Below, piece after piece: positions 34,958-47,600 of a DNA stretch of 64,000 nucleotides; the first letter of the stretch is position 1, and each line of letters begins with the position of its first letter. The translations under genes and the position numbers were made by a program. The notes under the pieces were generated by a model, which was not told where the DNA came from, did not search any database, and worked only from the letters and a program-made list of their open reading frames with translations. Source of the stretch: Bos javanicus (taxonomy: Eukaryota; Chordata; Mammalia; Artiodactyla; Bovidae); NCBI RefSeq assembly GCF_032452875.1, contig NC_083876.1, positions 27,006,001 through 27,070,000 of the forward strand, in the 5' to 3' direction.

Positions 34958-36005
34958 ACTTCACTATGCTTTGTTTCAAAAAATTTTAATGTAATGAACT
35001 CATCATAACATATATTATTTTCAGTGGGTTCATGAATAAGCTGAGTATATAACACAAAACACTACCTGATTCAATTGTTTGTATTTGTTCCCACATAATG
35101 TAGCCCTCAGCATGGAACCATATTTCTGAAACGCTATGTCTTCTCTCTGCCAGTGATATAGTTTCATTCCACTGGCAACGGGGGATAAATTAGACAATAC
35201 CTCTGAAATGCTGCTATTACCTGGACATAAATTTGGGATGCTATATCTCTTTAAGTGGTCCAATTTATTTACGAGCTTTTCAAAGCTCAGAACTAACTAT
35301 AAATATGAATATTATACTCATGTCTTGAGTTCAATGTCAAGCAGTAGAATTTCAATAAAATGTGGTCATAAATAATAGGATTCTAGGGCTACTCCCACAT
35401 TCTTTTGTTCTGATTAGTTGAATTGCATGATGCAAATTGTGGCTACATGTGTTTTTGCTCCCAACACTTATGTGTTTATAGAGTGCCTGTTGTAAACACA
35501 AACTCAAACCTGGTTATATCAGTTGTACTTCGAATGTATATCACTGTGCAACTCAAATATTATGTATACAGTTAATTAATGAGTACAAAAATATACATTC
35601 TTAAAAATTAAAAATAATACATTTAACATATTAGAAAGACTACATAAAGTCTACATAAAGACATTAAAGTAAATTTCTAAATGATAGTTGGAAAAAAACA
35701 ATGATGAAATCTAAAGGAGTCTTTTCCCAAAAGATTTTATATCTTTAAGTTCTTATTCTACTGTAATGAAACCAACACATAAATATCCATAGAAAATAAA
35801 TTACGGATTTTTTAATGTAAGAAAGAAAATGTCAGCTACTGATTCCACACACAAAGAAGAATCCTTAGTCTTACATCAAAAGAAGAGTTTTTATAGTTTG
35901 AGTTAAGATGAAATGTGTCGGGTACATATGTATCAATTTTATAAGTCACTGCCTTAAAATGTTTTAACTGACCCAATATCTAAAGAGAAGGTTATAATGT
36001 GTCAT
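34958..36005. other. Intron, nothing recognised
   Basis: AT-rich, with a short direct repeat ACTACATAAAGTCTACATAA at about 35639-35658. No element supported. Confidence 0.45.
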
Positions 36006-36340
36006 TATTCTGGACTGCAAGGAGATCAAACCAGTTCATCCTAAAGGAAATCAATCCTGATTTTTCACTGGAAGGACTGATGCTGAAGATCCAATACTTT
36101 GGCCACGTGACTCAAGGAGCTGACTCATTGGAAAGGACCCTGATGCTGGGAAAGATTGAAGGCAGGAGGATCAGGGCATGACAGAGGATGAGATGGTTGG
36201 ATGGCATCACTGACTCAATGGACATGAGTGTGAGCCAAGTTCCGGGAGTAGATGATGGACCGGGAAGCCTGGTGTGCTGTAGTCTACGGGGTTGCAAAGA
36301 GTTGAATATGACTGAGTGCACTAAACTGAACTGATTCTGG
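36006..36340 (+). mobile_element. BovB 3' tail fragment
   Basis: From TATTCTGGACTGCAAGGAGA to the tail ACTAAACTGAACTGATTC. Open for 60 codons, then broken. Confidence 0.9.
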
Positions 36341-36849
36341 AACCCAACATATTTCTGATAATTCTTTGTACAATATAAATAACATATCCACTGCATCACG
36401 TCATAGTTTAGAACGTTCAAACGATTCTCTAGAGCCTAGTTCCTGATATTATTTAGGAAAAAATAAATCTTGACCAATATCTCATACTTTGGAGCAAAGG
36501 AAAGCCAGAAAGGTAAACAATAAACATTCTTAACTTCCTTCATGAAAATGGCTGTAGCTTTTTAAAGCTATCAATTCTTCTTCTCAGATCCATAGATAAT
36601 TAATCAGAACTCTACATGCATTTTCTCAGTGCTTTACAATCTCAGCAGAAATAACCATCAGGTGCTAGAGCTGTATTGTTTCTCCCAGTTCTGAGAATAA
36701 TTCTCACCTTTTCAGAATGTATCATAAAGATTTATTTGTTGGCAAGGCTTTCTGAAAAGCATTTTATTTTTCTATAGTTGGAAATTTCAAGAAATGCTGA
36801 AATATCCATGCTGTCTTCATATAATCCCCTTATAATTAGGTTAAACTGT
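36341..36849. other. Intron, nothing recognised
   Basis: AT-rich sequence without a supported element. Confidence 0.4.
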
Positions 36850-37612
36850 TTTCCCCCCCCCTACATTCCAGGTGTACAGCATTACACTTTGACACCTCTA
36901 CAAGCTACAAAGTGATCACTGCCATAAGTCTGTTACCATCCATAACCATATGACTCATTTCTACCCTTCACTCATTTTGCCTACGACCAACCCTCTTCCC
37001 CTTTAGCAGCCACTGAGATATTCTCTATATCTATAAATTTATTTTTATTTTATCATTTGTTTTGTTCAGATTTCACATAGGAGTTAAATCATATGATCTT
37101 TGTCTAACTCCATCTGACTTATTTTGATTAGCATAACATCAATACCTTCAAGGTCCATCCATGTTGTTGCAAATGTCAGGATTTTATTCTTCTCTGTGGC
37201 TGAGAGAAGAATCTCTGCGGTCCTACGCTGTATATGCACACACACACACGTATGTCCACCACATCTTTTTTATCCATTCCTCTATCTATGGACACAGGTT
37301 GTTTCCATTTCTTGGCTATTTTAAATGAAGCTGTGATAATAACAGGGGTGCCTATAACCTTTTGAATTATTGTTTTCCTGTTCTTAGCATAAAGAGTGGA
37401 AATGGAAAAGCCTAGTCACGTTGTAGTTTTATTCTTAGTTTTTTGAGGCATCTCAATACTGTTTTCGATAGTGGCTGCCCAATTTACAGTCCCAACAACG
37501 GTGAATTGTCCCCTTTTCCCCACATCCATTCTAACAACTGGTATTTCCAACCTTTTAACAGTCATCTCAACAGGTGATAACTTGTAGTTTTGATTTCTAT
37601 TTCCCTAATAGT
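36850..37612 (-). mobile_element. L1 3' region, minus strand
   Basis: CATTCCAGGTGTACAGCATT, TCCATCCATGTTGTTGCAAA, TATGGACACAGGTTGTTTCC and GTCCCAACAACGGTGAATTG are reversed landmarks of the L1 3' part. It ends abruptly at a BovB junction at 37612/37613. Confidence 0.92.
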
Positions 37613-38260
37613 TACTGGCAAAGGTCAGTTTTCATTCCAATCCCAAAGAAAGGCAATGCCAATGAATATTCAAACTATCACACAATTGCACTCATCTCAC
37701 ACGCAAGCAAAGTAATACTCAAAATATTCCAAGCCAGACTTCAACAGTACATGAACCGAGAACTTCCACATGTTCAAGCTGGATTTAGAAAACGCAGAGG
37801 AACCAGAGATCAGATTGCTAGCATCCCCTGGATCACAGAGAAAGCAAGATAATTCCAGAAAAACATCTACTTCTGCTTCATTGACTACACTAAAGCCTTT
37901 GACTGTGTGGATCACAACAAACTGGAAAATTCTTAAAGAGATGGGAATACCAGACCACCCGACATGCCTCCTGAGAAGCAGGTCAAGAAGCAACAGTTAG
38001 AACCACACATGGAACAATTGACTGGTTCAAAATTGGGAAAGGAGAGTACGTCAAGGCTGTACATTGTCATCCTTATTCAACTTATAAGCAGAGTACATCA
38101 TGTGAAATGTTTGGCCAGATGAAGCATAAGTGGGAATCAAGATGACCAGGAGAAATATCAATAATCTGTGATATGCAGATGACATCACTCTTATGGCAGA
38201 AAGCAAACAGGAACCAAAGAGCCTCTTGATGAAGCTGAAAGAGGAGAGTGAAAAAGCTGG
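37613..38260 (+). mobile_element. BovB internal fragment (RT core), truncated at both ends
   Basis: From GGTCAGTTTTCATTCCAATC through motif A (TTCATTGACTACACTAAAGC) and motif C to GAGAGTGAAAAAGCTGG. A TGA codon sits directly before the YADD codons (38172-38183), and several small deletions are present. Unlike most copies here it lacks the BovB 3' end, so it is probably a remnant left by deletion. Confidence 0.92.
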
Positions 38261-38284
38261 CATATTTCATCTATCAGACACTAT

Positions 38285-38440
38285 TAGTTTGTATCTCATT
38301 TAACTGTCTAAACAAGAAAGATATTAAAATACCCATTTGATAGATGAGTAACTGACTAAACTGAAAGTTAAATATGTTGCTTAAGAAAAACAAACAGCAG
38401 TTGTGGAATTTGAAACCACATCTGATAAGTGAAGTTGATA
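38285..38440 (-). mobile_element. MIR remnant, minus strand
   Basis: TAGATGAGTAACTGACTAAA, ATGTTGCTTAAGAAAAACAA and GTTGTGGAATTTGAAACCAC are collinear with reversed MIR. Confidence 0.72.
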
Positions 38441-38700
38441 CTCTCTCTCCTATATTACCTCTCTATGCAAAACAGTGCTTAAGAAACTTTGATTTGTGCA
38501 AAAGTCTTTGACACCTTTAAGAATTTGTCTATCTCTGTGACTGGTTAGTCACATGTCTTGGGGAGAGGTTTGCCCAAAGTAGTACAAATGTTATTGGTGA
38601 AAAGGCAAAAAAGTCCAGTTGAATTTGATGTGTAGTATAAATTGTTGAAAAATAGTCTAAAGCTATCTACCTCATTTAACAGGAGACAATATCAAAGTTA

Positions 38701-38732
38701 TATACACACACACACACACACACATATATATA
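38701..38732. repeat. (CA)n(TA)n microsatellite
   Basis: TATACACACA with about ten CA units running into TATATATA. Confidence 0.92.
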
Positions 38733-39668
38733 CAACAACAATCAAACTGACAAAATAAAAAACAACTAATTCTTAAAATAGTGCTGTTCCCTGCTACATT
38801 GACCCTTTAGTCTCTGGGCTTGTTGCTATTGTTTGTTTTGGTTTTGAATTCTCTCTGAATTCATTTGCTTCACTGAGAACCACACTTAATGCTGGCCCCA
38901 GACCTCAGTCCCTGGTCTCCAGCTGAGCTCTGCCAAGTCTACCATTAGCGACCAAGTCCACAATCTCACCAGCTAATCGACAGAGCAGCTTTTCCTGGAA
39001 TGACATCACCAAGGTGCTGCACCCTCCTGCCACTTTCCCATTTCCAGTTGTTTCAAGAGTGTTGCTGGCCTAGCAAAGTCTAAACCCTCAGGTGTAATTA
39101 TAGTTCTGTAAATGCACAGAGAATCAAGCAATATCATGGTGGGAATTAGAAAGCAGCCTGGTCAGTAAAGCACAATCTGCTAATTGCACTGATGGCTTTT
39201 CTATAAGACAATAATCATGGGTCTTTCGATAAAAGGCAGCAAAATTGCCTGAACTCTCCTCTGTTTTCTTATTTCAAAATATGTTGACAATTTTAGGATA
39301 CTGTTTCATTGTATTCTTTCTGAAAGTTCTAACTTTGAATTATACTCTAAAATTGTGTATATTTACAGTAATGATATGTGCTAGAAATCCTGCATGGAAC
39401 TCATTGAACTAATTTGGTATATAATAGTATTGGAAATAAACTATAAGAAAATAATGTTCTTGTATTCAGACGTATCTAAGACAATGATAATTTTTTAAAT
39501 TTTATCAATAAAATGATCAAAGGTTGTTTGTAGTTTTGTAAATACTAAGGGATGAAGTTATTTCTTGAGAATTCAAAAGCATGAAACTCAAACACAAATG
39601 TGTTTATTTCTATTACTGAATGACTGAATTACTGAATGACTAAGCACACACATATAATAATCTATTAA
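38733..39668. other. Intron, nothing recognised
   Basis: The part 38880-39200 is less AT-rich (around CTCCAGCTGAGCTCTGCCAA), without CpG clustering or supported exon. Confidence 0.4.
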
Positions 39669-39878
39669 AGTGAAAGTGAAAGTTGCTCAGTTGTGTCTGA
39701 CTCTTTGTGACCCCATGGACTGTGGCCTGCCAGGCTCCTCTGTCCATGAAATTTGCCAGGCTAGAATACTGGAGTGGGTAGCTGTTCCCTTCTCCAGGGG
39801 ATCTTCCCAACCCAGGGATCAAACCCAGGTCAGCATTGCAAATGGATTCTTCACCATCTGAGCCACCAGGGAAGGTGG
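39669..39878 (-). mobile_element. Bov-tA SINE, minus strand
   Basis: GTGAAAGTGAAAGTTGCTCA start, CATGGACTGTGGCCTGCCAG, and reversed head GAGCCACCAGGGAAGGTGG. Full length. Confidence 0.94.
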
Positions 39879-40664
39879 CCATGCATTAATATATAATATA
39901 CATGCAATTTATATGTCCACATATTTTGGATGTGGACCTGACTATATAAAATATTGATACTTATGGAGTGACTTCTGTCAACAAATAGATCACGCAAATT
40001 ATAAGGTATAACTGTCTCGTAATATGTACCTAGACTCTAAATATATTAAGGGCTATATAACAGTGTTTTATACCTCAGCTATAGAGCTACCACACAAAAG
40101 TCCAAACATTATTAATTTTAAATATTGGAAAATATTATATAAATTATACTTTTTTAAAAATAGCAACCAGAAAATGAACACTATGCTCTGATTCTGGGAC
40201 TATTCAAGAATTCACAAAATGATACCTATGTGAGATCAAATGTGATGCCAGAGACATGTTAAATAGCTTGACTGTAGTAATCATTGCATAAGGTATACTT
40301 ATATCAAAATAATATGCTATTCACCTTAAACATATACAATTTTTTATTTGTCATTCATACTTCAATAAAGCAGGGAAATGAAAAGTAAAAGCAATTTACT
40401 TTCAACAAAGTAATCAACAATCAAACAATCACCATTCAAAAGTACAAAAATGTTAAGTCATCCCAATCTGCTTCTGAGCCTCCATTTTGCTTGAAGTCCA
40501 ATCTCATTTGCAGGTTACTGCCTTCTGTCGGTTTTCACAGTCCACAGTGTAATTGAGATTTAGTGATATAGGAGGTTTTATGTATATTTTACAGAGCAAT
40601 TTCATCAGAAGTATATGGCTGGTTGGAATAACTATGGATTTTTTTTTCTATATTAGTGTTATTT
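39879..40664. other. Intron, nothing recognised
   Basis: AT-rich, with no supported element. Confidence 0.45.
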
Positions 40665-40966
40665 TAAATTAGAAAATGACACTGATGTATAGAACAGTCT
40701 TATGGACTCTGTGGGAGAGGGTGGGAAGATTTGGGAGAATGGCATTGAAACATGTGAAATGTCATGTATGAGACGAGATGCCAGTCCAGGTTCAGTGCAC
40801 GATGCTGGATGCTTGGGGCTGGTGCGCTGGGAAGGCCCAGGGGGATGGTATGGGGAGGGGGGAAGGAGGAGGGTTCAGGATGGGGAGCATGTGTATATCT
40901 GAAATTTAAAAAAATAAAAAAAAAAATAAAATAAAAATACTGAAAAAAAAATAAATTAGAAAATGA
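40665..40966 (+). mobile_element. Young bovine-type L1 3' end with perfect target duplication
   Basis: A 5'-truncated L1 3' UTR (insert about 40680-40951: GATGTATAGAACAGTCTTAT, the GGCTGGTGCGCTGGGAAGGC segment, a G-rich stretch, then A-rich tail). Perfect 15-bp duplications TAAATTAGAAAATGA lie at 40665-40679 and 40952-40966, within the stated span. Confidence 0.96.
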
Positions 40967-42049
40967 ACTTATGATTGCACAGAAAATCAAACTAGGTTCT
41001 GGAAATATACAGGGTAAGAGTTAATAATCTTTCATTGATATTCAAAGTTTGAGGTATATTTTCCATCATTGTACACAGTATCCAGATCATGTTTTAGAGC
41101 TTGACTTCAGTAAGAGCTCTCTCAGACTTGGCCCTGACAGAGGCTGTGGTATCAGTGAATATAAAAGAGGCTACTGAGATGTGGTATCTTCATACCAGAA
41201 ACTGAAATTTATGATCGTAAAGGAGAGTTTAAATAAGTTGCTACTGAATAAATTAGAATGTATAATTTAATGGAAAATTTTCTAGTTTTGAAAAGCTTCT
41301 CATCCCACCTATCCCTGCTACACATATAAACTGGTTTTGTGAAAACCTAAAGATATTTTTACTCTGTGAAGCTCAGATGCCCTGAACCCATATGATCTGG
41401 GGAAATGCAATACACTGAACTTATAACTTCAAAGGCTAAGAGTAATACTAACAGGTAGTTGGGTCCTCTTCATGAGGGGATCTATTTCCTTTATCCTGTA
41501 CACATAAGAGAGATTGTTATCAGCCCCTTCCAAACACTTCTGAGAATGCAACTGAGAGCTGCTTCCAAAATTGCCATTTTCTGTTGTGTACATCTCAGAA
41601 ACAATAAACCTCACCCACCATGGACCACTTGACAAAGCACAGATGCTTCTCAAATTTGCATTTGATTATTGACTGAATGTTACTGTGTTTATCTGAAGAC
41701 CAGTATGATAAAGAGTTACACATCTCCAAAGAACCATGGGGTATATACAACATTTGTTAAGCTGGCAGATGGTATTGTCACCTGTTATTATAAACAAATG
41801 AAAAGACAAGCACACTTTGCAGGATAGATGATTTATAAACCAGTTGTTAGGTTGCTCTTATCAGGGCTGTTAGTTTGATAGAAGGCTAGGAATTAACCAC
41901 ATGATGAATTGTATTTACTTTTTGACAAGAAAAGTCGTTTTGTAAAATGTACGAACATGACCATATTGTGAAACTAAGACTCTACAAAGCGCCATTTCAA
42001 TGGACAGGTGCTCAGCCAGGAAGATGAGGGTTGTTTCTGCAGAGCAAAG
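40967..42049. other. Intron, nothing recognised
   Basis: No element supported. The part 41430-41700 is less AT-rich but unassigned. Confidence 0.4.
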
Positions 42050-44325
42050 CCAATGAAAAAGCGCTCACACTTTTCCAACAACCAAAGAGATGACTCAACA
42101 CATGGGTATCACCAGATGGTCAATACCAAAATCAGACTGATTATGTTCTTTGCCGGCGAAGATGGAGAAGCGTGATACAGACAGCAAAAACAAGACCTGG
42201 AGCTGTGGCTCAGATCATGAGCTTCTTTCTGCAACATACAAGCTTAAAAAGAGTAGGGAAGACCATGAATCATCCAGATATGACCGAATCGAATCTATGA
42301 TTATACAGTGGAGGTGATGAATAGATTCACGAGACTAGATTTGATAGAGTACCCGAAGAACTGTGGACCGAGGTTTGTAACACTGTACATAAGGTGGTGA
42401 CCAAAACCATCTCCAAGAAAAAGAAATGCAAGAAGGCAAAGGGGTTGTCTAAGGAGACTTTTTTAGCTGAGAAAAAGAAGAGAAACTGAAAGCAGGGGAG
42501 AAAGGGAAAGATATTCTCAACTGAATGCAGAGTTCCAGAGAATAGCAAGAAGAGATAAGAAGGCCTTCTTAAATGAATAACACAAATAAATAAAGGAAAA
42601 CAATAGAATGGGAAAGATTAGAGATCTCTACCAAAATATTGGAGATATAAAGGGGATACTTCATGCAAAGATGGGCTTGATAAAGGACAGAAACAGTAAG
42701 AACCTAACAGAAGCAGAAGAGATTAGGAAGAGAAGGCAAGATTATACAGAAGAACTGTACAAAAAAGGTCTTAATGATCTGGATAACCATGATGGTGCGG
42801 TCACTCATGTAGAGTTGAACATCTGAACTGTGAAATCATGTGGGCCTTCAGAAGCATTACCATGAACAAAACTAGTGGAGGTTACAGAATTCTAGCTGAG
42901 CTATTTAAAATCCTAAAAGATGTTGTTACTAATGTGTTGTACAAAATACACCAGCAAATTTGGAAAACTCAGCAGTGTCCATAGGACTGGAAATGGTTAA
43001 GTTTTCATTCCAACCTTAAAGAAAGTCAAGGCCAAAAAATGTTCAAACTATCATACAACTGCACTCATTTCACATACTAGCAAGGTTATGCTCAAAATCT
43101 GTCAAGCTAGGCTTTAGCAGTACATGAACACAGAACTTTCAGATGTAGAAGCTGGGTTTAAAAAAGGCAGAGGAACCACAAATCAAATTGCCAACATTCA
43201 CTGGATTATGGAGAAAGCAAGAGAATTCCAGAAAAAAAAAAAAATCTACCTCTGCTTCACTGACTACATTAAAGCCTTTGATTGTTTGAATCACAACAAA
43301 CAGTGGAAAATTCTTAAAGAGATGGGAGTACCAGACCACCTTTCCTGTCTCCTGAAAAACATGTATGCAGGTCAAGAAGCAACAGTTAGAACTCAACATG
43401 GAACAACTGACTGATTCCAAATTGGGAAAGGAGTATGTCAAGGCTGTATATTGTCACCTTGTTTATTTAACTTATATGTGGAGTACATCATGTGAAATGC
43501 CAGGCTTGATGAATCCACAAGCTGGAATCAAGATTGCTGGGAGAAGTATCAACAACCTCAGATATGCAGATGATACCACTCTAATGGCAGAAAGGACAGA
43601 GGAACTAAAGAGCCCCTTAATAAGGGTGAGAGAGGAGAGTGAAAAAGCTGGCTTAAAACTCAACATTCAAAAAACTAAGATAACGGCATCTGGTCCCATC
43701 ACTTTATGGCAAATAGGTGGGGAAAAAGTGGAAAGAGTGATATATTTTATTTTCTTGGGCTCCAGATCACTGTGGACAGTGACTGAAGCCATGAAATTCA
43801 AGGATGCTCACTCTTTGGAAGGAAAGCTATGACAAATCTAGACAGCATATTAAAAAACAGAGACATCACATCACTGACAAAGGTAAGTATATAGTTAAAG
43901 CTATGGTTTTTCCAGTAGTTATGTACAGATATGAGTGTTGGACCATAAAGAAGGCTGAATACTGAGACATTAATGCCTTTATATTGTGGTGCTGGAGAAG
44001 ACTCTTGAGAGTCCCTTGGACAGCAAGGAGATTAAAGTGATCAATCCTAAAGGAAATCAACCCTGATTAGAAGGGATTGGAAGGACTGATGCTGAAGCTC
44101 CAATACTTTGGCAACCTGATGTGAAGAGCTGACTCACTGGAAAAAAATCCTGATGCTAGGAAAGATTGAAGGCAAAAGAGGATGAGATGGTTGGAAAGCA
44201 TCAGTGACTCAATGGACGTGAATTTGAGCAAACTTTGGGAGACTGTGGAGGACAGGGGAACCTGGTGTGCTGCAGTCCATGAGGTTGCAAGGAGTCAGGT
44301 ATGACTTGGTAACTGAACAACAACA
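42050..44325 (+). mobile_element. Long, older BovB copy
   Basis: Collinear with the copy at 24397-26660: CACCAGATGGTCAATACCAA, GTACAAAAAAGGTCTTAATG, motif A region CTGACTACATTAAAGCCTTT, YADD at 43563-43574, then the 3' coding part and tail GTAACTGAACAACAAC. Many stops and indels. The left edge is uncertain within about 40 bases. Confidence 0.93.
43365..43832 (+). pseudogene. BovB RT remnant carrying YADD (155 codons)
   Basis: Open from an out-of-frame start, then in BovB code from about GLMNPQAGIKIAGRSINN through YADDTTLMAE (43563-43574) to KFKDAHSLEGKL. The region upstream with motif A lies in another frame (43124-43414), so the gene is broken between motifs A and C. Confidence 0.85.
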
Positions 44326-44589
44326 TGAATAGTCTACATTTCATCATATTGTGCCAAATGTTATTTTCTATGTATGCAATATGGTCACTTCAATTCCTAA
44401 TCTCCTGAATTCATAGCAAACCTAGAGAGATTGGGAGTTTCATGACTGCATGATTTTAGTAAGTTTATCAAATTAAAAATCCATTAATAGACATTAATAG
44501 CAAACTCTCATTTCACCCATTGCTTATGACCTCATTTACATATATTTAATACACAAATATATAAAATTCAGCAATTAAACATTATAGTA

Positions 44590-44700
44590 ACTCTAATTCT
44601 AGAATCCTTAGTATCCATACCTGTAAAATGGGTACAAGTACCACATTTCCCTTACAGGGTTTTTACCGTGTTTAAATGGCATATGATAATAAATAAAACT
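44590..44700 (+). mobile_element. MIR remnant
   Basis: TACCTGTAAAATGGGTACAA and CTTACAGGGTTTTTACCGTG are the MIR 3' half. Confidence 0.75.
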
Positions 44701-44744
44701 TTTAAAGTGGTAACTACATTTTGTGCACTCTACTTAATTTAATA

Positions 44745-45175
44745 CCTATAACAAAGGTCTGTTTAGTCAAGGCTATGGTTTTTCCAGTGGTCATGTATGG
44801 ATGCGAGAGTTGGAATGTGAAGAAAGCGCCCTCTTGAGAGTCCCTTGGACTGCAAGGAGATCCAACCAGTCCATTCTAAAGGAGATCAGCCCTGGGTGTT
44901 CTTTGGAAGGAATGATGCTAAAGCTGAAACTCCAGTAATTTGGCCACCTCATGCGAAGAGTTGACTCATTGGAAAAGGCTCTGATGCTGGGAGGGATTGG
45001 GGGCAGGAGGAGAAGGGGATGACAGAAGATTAGATTGGCTGGATGGCATCACCAACTCGATGGACATGAGTTTGAGTGAACTCCGGGAGATGGTGATGGA
45101 CAGGGAGGCCTGGCGTGCTGCGATTCATGGGGTCACAAAGAATCAGACATGACTGAGCGACTGAACTGAACTGAT
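44745..45175 (+). mobile_element. BovB 3' end (ART2A-like) with internal deletion
   Basis: From ATAACAAAGGTCTGTTTAGT to the tail GCGACTGAACTGAACTGATA. About 60 bases are missing at GTGAAGAAAGCGCCCTCTTG compared with the other copies. Confidence 0.93.
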
Positions 45176-45310
45176 AACATCCCTATATGTAGGTTTCGTT
45201 ATATGCCCATTATTAGATAGGAAAATTGAAGCACTGACTAATTAAGTAACTTGCACAAAGTCATGGAGACCGCAGACAAATCCAGATATTTAGATCCAGA
45301 GTCCACTTTT
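45176..45310 (-). mobile_element. MIR remnant, minus strand
   Basis: AGGAAAATTGAAGCACTGAC, GTAACTTGCACAAAGTCATG and GATTTAGATCCAGAGTCC-like order are reversed MIR. Confidence 0.75.
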
Positions 45311-45349
45311 CCAACCACAATGTCACACTGTGTGATATCCCATCTCTCA

Positions 45350-45910
45350 GTATTCTGTCTTTTCTAATCCATCCTCTGTATCACCAAAATGACCTTTCCA
45401 AAGCACAATCATAACATTATTTCTTTATAACTTTCAATCTGTTCTCACTAAATCTATACAATCAAATTCATTCTCCCATTTAATGATACCCTTTGGCTTC
45501 CGGTTGAAATTCTCATTCTACTTGCCCAGTAAACTCAAAAATACAGCCTAAACATTATCTTAGGAATGGACAATCCATTTTATCACATACCTTTACAGCT
45601 TTCTACATCCCAGGCACATTTGTTGGAATGAACTTTCTACTCCTTACCAAACAAGCAACAGCCACTTTTTAAGATACCGATCAAACTTTTCTAGTAAGTC
45701 TCTAGAAAGTTGAACAGCTCTACTCTGGTCTATCTCTTGGACTAAACTTATCATGGTCACATCCCATTGTGTTCCAATGATGAGTTTTCAGGTCTCTCCC
45801 TCACTGGACTGTGAGCTCCTCCAAGATGAGTTGAATTTGATGTAGCCTTGGGTGATAAGTGCCTGGTAACTGGAAAATATTTGGCTCTCAAAAGCACTTA
45901 TTCCAATGCA
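45350..45910 (+). mobile_element. L2 LINE 3' region
   Basis: CCTTTGGCTTCCGGTTGAAA, CATACCTTTACAGCTTTCTA, TCCCTCACTGGACTGTGAGC and ATAAGTGCCTGGTAACTGG follow the order of the ancient L2 3' part. Confidence 0.75.
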
Positions 45911-45959
45911 ATTTGTTTCCCATATGAACCTTATTTAAGTACCATATTAGCATCCAAGT

Positions 45960-46080
45960 CAACAGTTTAATTCAATAACCATTTATGGAACACTATTATC
46001 CATTAGGCACTGTGGTGGGTATGGACAGATATGAAACATACATATCCTGCCCTCAAAAAGAGCTGGTGAAACAACATGGG
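45960..46080 (-). mobile_element. L2-type 3' fragment, minus strand
   Basis: TTCAATAACCATTTATGGAA, TTAGGCACTGTGGTGGGTAT and CCTGCCCTCAAAAAGAGCTG match the common ancient 3' element. Confidence 0.6.
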
Positions 46081-46734
46081 CTCCCTCCCAGTTAATTTAG
46101 GTATTTTCTACTAACAGTTATTCACAGGGTATTAGATGAACACAAGAGTGATACAGTGCAGGCTAAGAAAGGAAGGAAAAAAAGACCATGGATATTAAGG
46201 TTACCTCCCCTCAAATGGCCATTTAACCCTCAATTACTAATAAAGGGGGATATTTTCCATCTAACAGCTGCAGTCCACCCATTTGGTAATAACTATGATA
46301 GCCAGGTTGTTACTAAGGTAACTCCATCATGGTCTAAGAGATGCAAAGGTGTAAAGCCATTGTAAGTAGCCCTGCTGAAAGTGTTCATGCTGTGATCATC
46401 CCGAATAGAAAATGGTTAGTCATCTTCAAATTTAGTGATCTGGCACTCTACAATTAATGCTATCAACAATAGATGTCAATATGCTTCATTTCTCCTCACA
46501 ATGAAGAAAGAGAGAGGGTGAACAGCAAAGAAGAAAGCAAAGAGAAATGCAACAAGACTATTGGGCCACAGATTTGGATATTTCTACAGTACTTGGAGAT
46601 GACATTTTGGGCCTGAGAGTTTTTGTCAGGGTTCCAAACAACCACAGCACTGCAGTCAATCCCTGTAAATTTTCCTTCTCTGCCAATGTTCTACAAGCCT
46701 GCCTGTTGACATGCTGTACCACGGCTTCTGAAAT
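46081..46734. other. Intron, nothing firmly recognised
   Basis: ORFs 46156-46365 and 46547-46738 show no known motif. An A/G-rich stretch lies at 46500-46555. Confidence 0.4.
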
Positions 46735-46860
46735 GTGAATTTCTTTAGGGCAGTCCTCTTGGGTTCATCAATGTATTCCTCTCAGTGCCAAGAACTGCAT
46801 ATCACACTTATTACCCACAACACAATCACTGAGTATTAATTGGGAGTAGTTACAAATGTA
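46735..46860 (+). mobile_element. Possible L2 3' fragment
   Basis: AATTTCTTTAGGGCAGTCCT with CTCAGTGCCAAGAACTGCAT resembles the L2 3' end. Weak. Confidence 0.4.
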
Positions 46861-47029
46861 CAGTTAGAATTTCACTTCACCATATTCTCAGATTGCAGTA
46901 AAATAAAAGGAGAATTTATAGAAATAGAATTCAATGGATCTCCACTACATTAAAATGTTCTCTGTAATAGCTCATAAATTAGAGAATTTCTACATGCCCT
47001 TGTTCCCCTGCAGTCTGTTTTCAAGACAA

Positions 47030-47600
47030 AAGCCAGTGTGATCCTCTTAAAATATACTCAGGTCATGTCAACCTTCTGCTCAAAATTCTCCATTGGCTTT
47101 TCATCTGAGAATAAATGCAGTGGCCTGAGTCCCTCCATCATCTGGTTCACTATCCACTTCTTACCTCTTTGACTTCACGTCCTGAACTCTCCCTGAACCC
47201 TCTGCACTATAGGCACACTGGACTCTGCTGATTCTCCTGCCTCAATGTTTTCACATGTTCTGTCTTCTCTGCCTGGAAAACACTGCCTGACTCAATCACT
47301 TACTTCCTTCAATCATTTACTCAAAATTCATCTTCTAATTCAGAGCTTCAAGATCACTTTGTCTAACTTCACAGTTTCACCCCTACCATGTTTTCCAAAC
47401 TTCCCACTTCTTTATTAGTTCTCTTTCACACTTGCCACTCTCTAACATATTTTGTATGTCTCCTTTTTATCTTATTTCCTCTCTTCCTCACTAGAATGTA
47501 AGTTCCATGAGGGGTGGGATTTTTCTCTTTGGTTTATTAGCATACATTCTGTGTCGGGAACAGTGACTGATATACTGCGGGTGTTCAATACATAGTCCTG
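47030..47600 (+). mobile_element. L2 LINE 3' region
   Basis: CTGCTCAAAATTCTCCATTG, ATCATCTGGTTCACTATCCA, TGTCTTCTCTGCCTGGAAAA, AATGTAAGTTCCATGAGGGG and GGGTGTTCAATACATAGTCC are the diagnostic L2 series. Confidence 0.9.

Noticed and set aside
38701..38732. CRISPR-like or regularly spaced repeat arrays
   Set aside because: All tandem repeats here are simple dinucleotide or trinucleotide runs without spacers, and the sequence is mammalian.
24397..44325. Segmental duplication explaining the two long BovB copies at 24397-26660 and 42050-44325
   Set aside because: Similarity is confined to BovB itself. Flanks differ and the copies carry different indels, so they are separate insertions.
46156..46738. 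Two short plus-strand frames
   Set aside because: No homology recognised, and they are adjacent to L2-type sequence.
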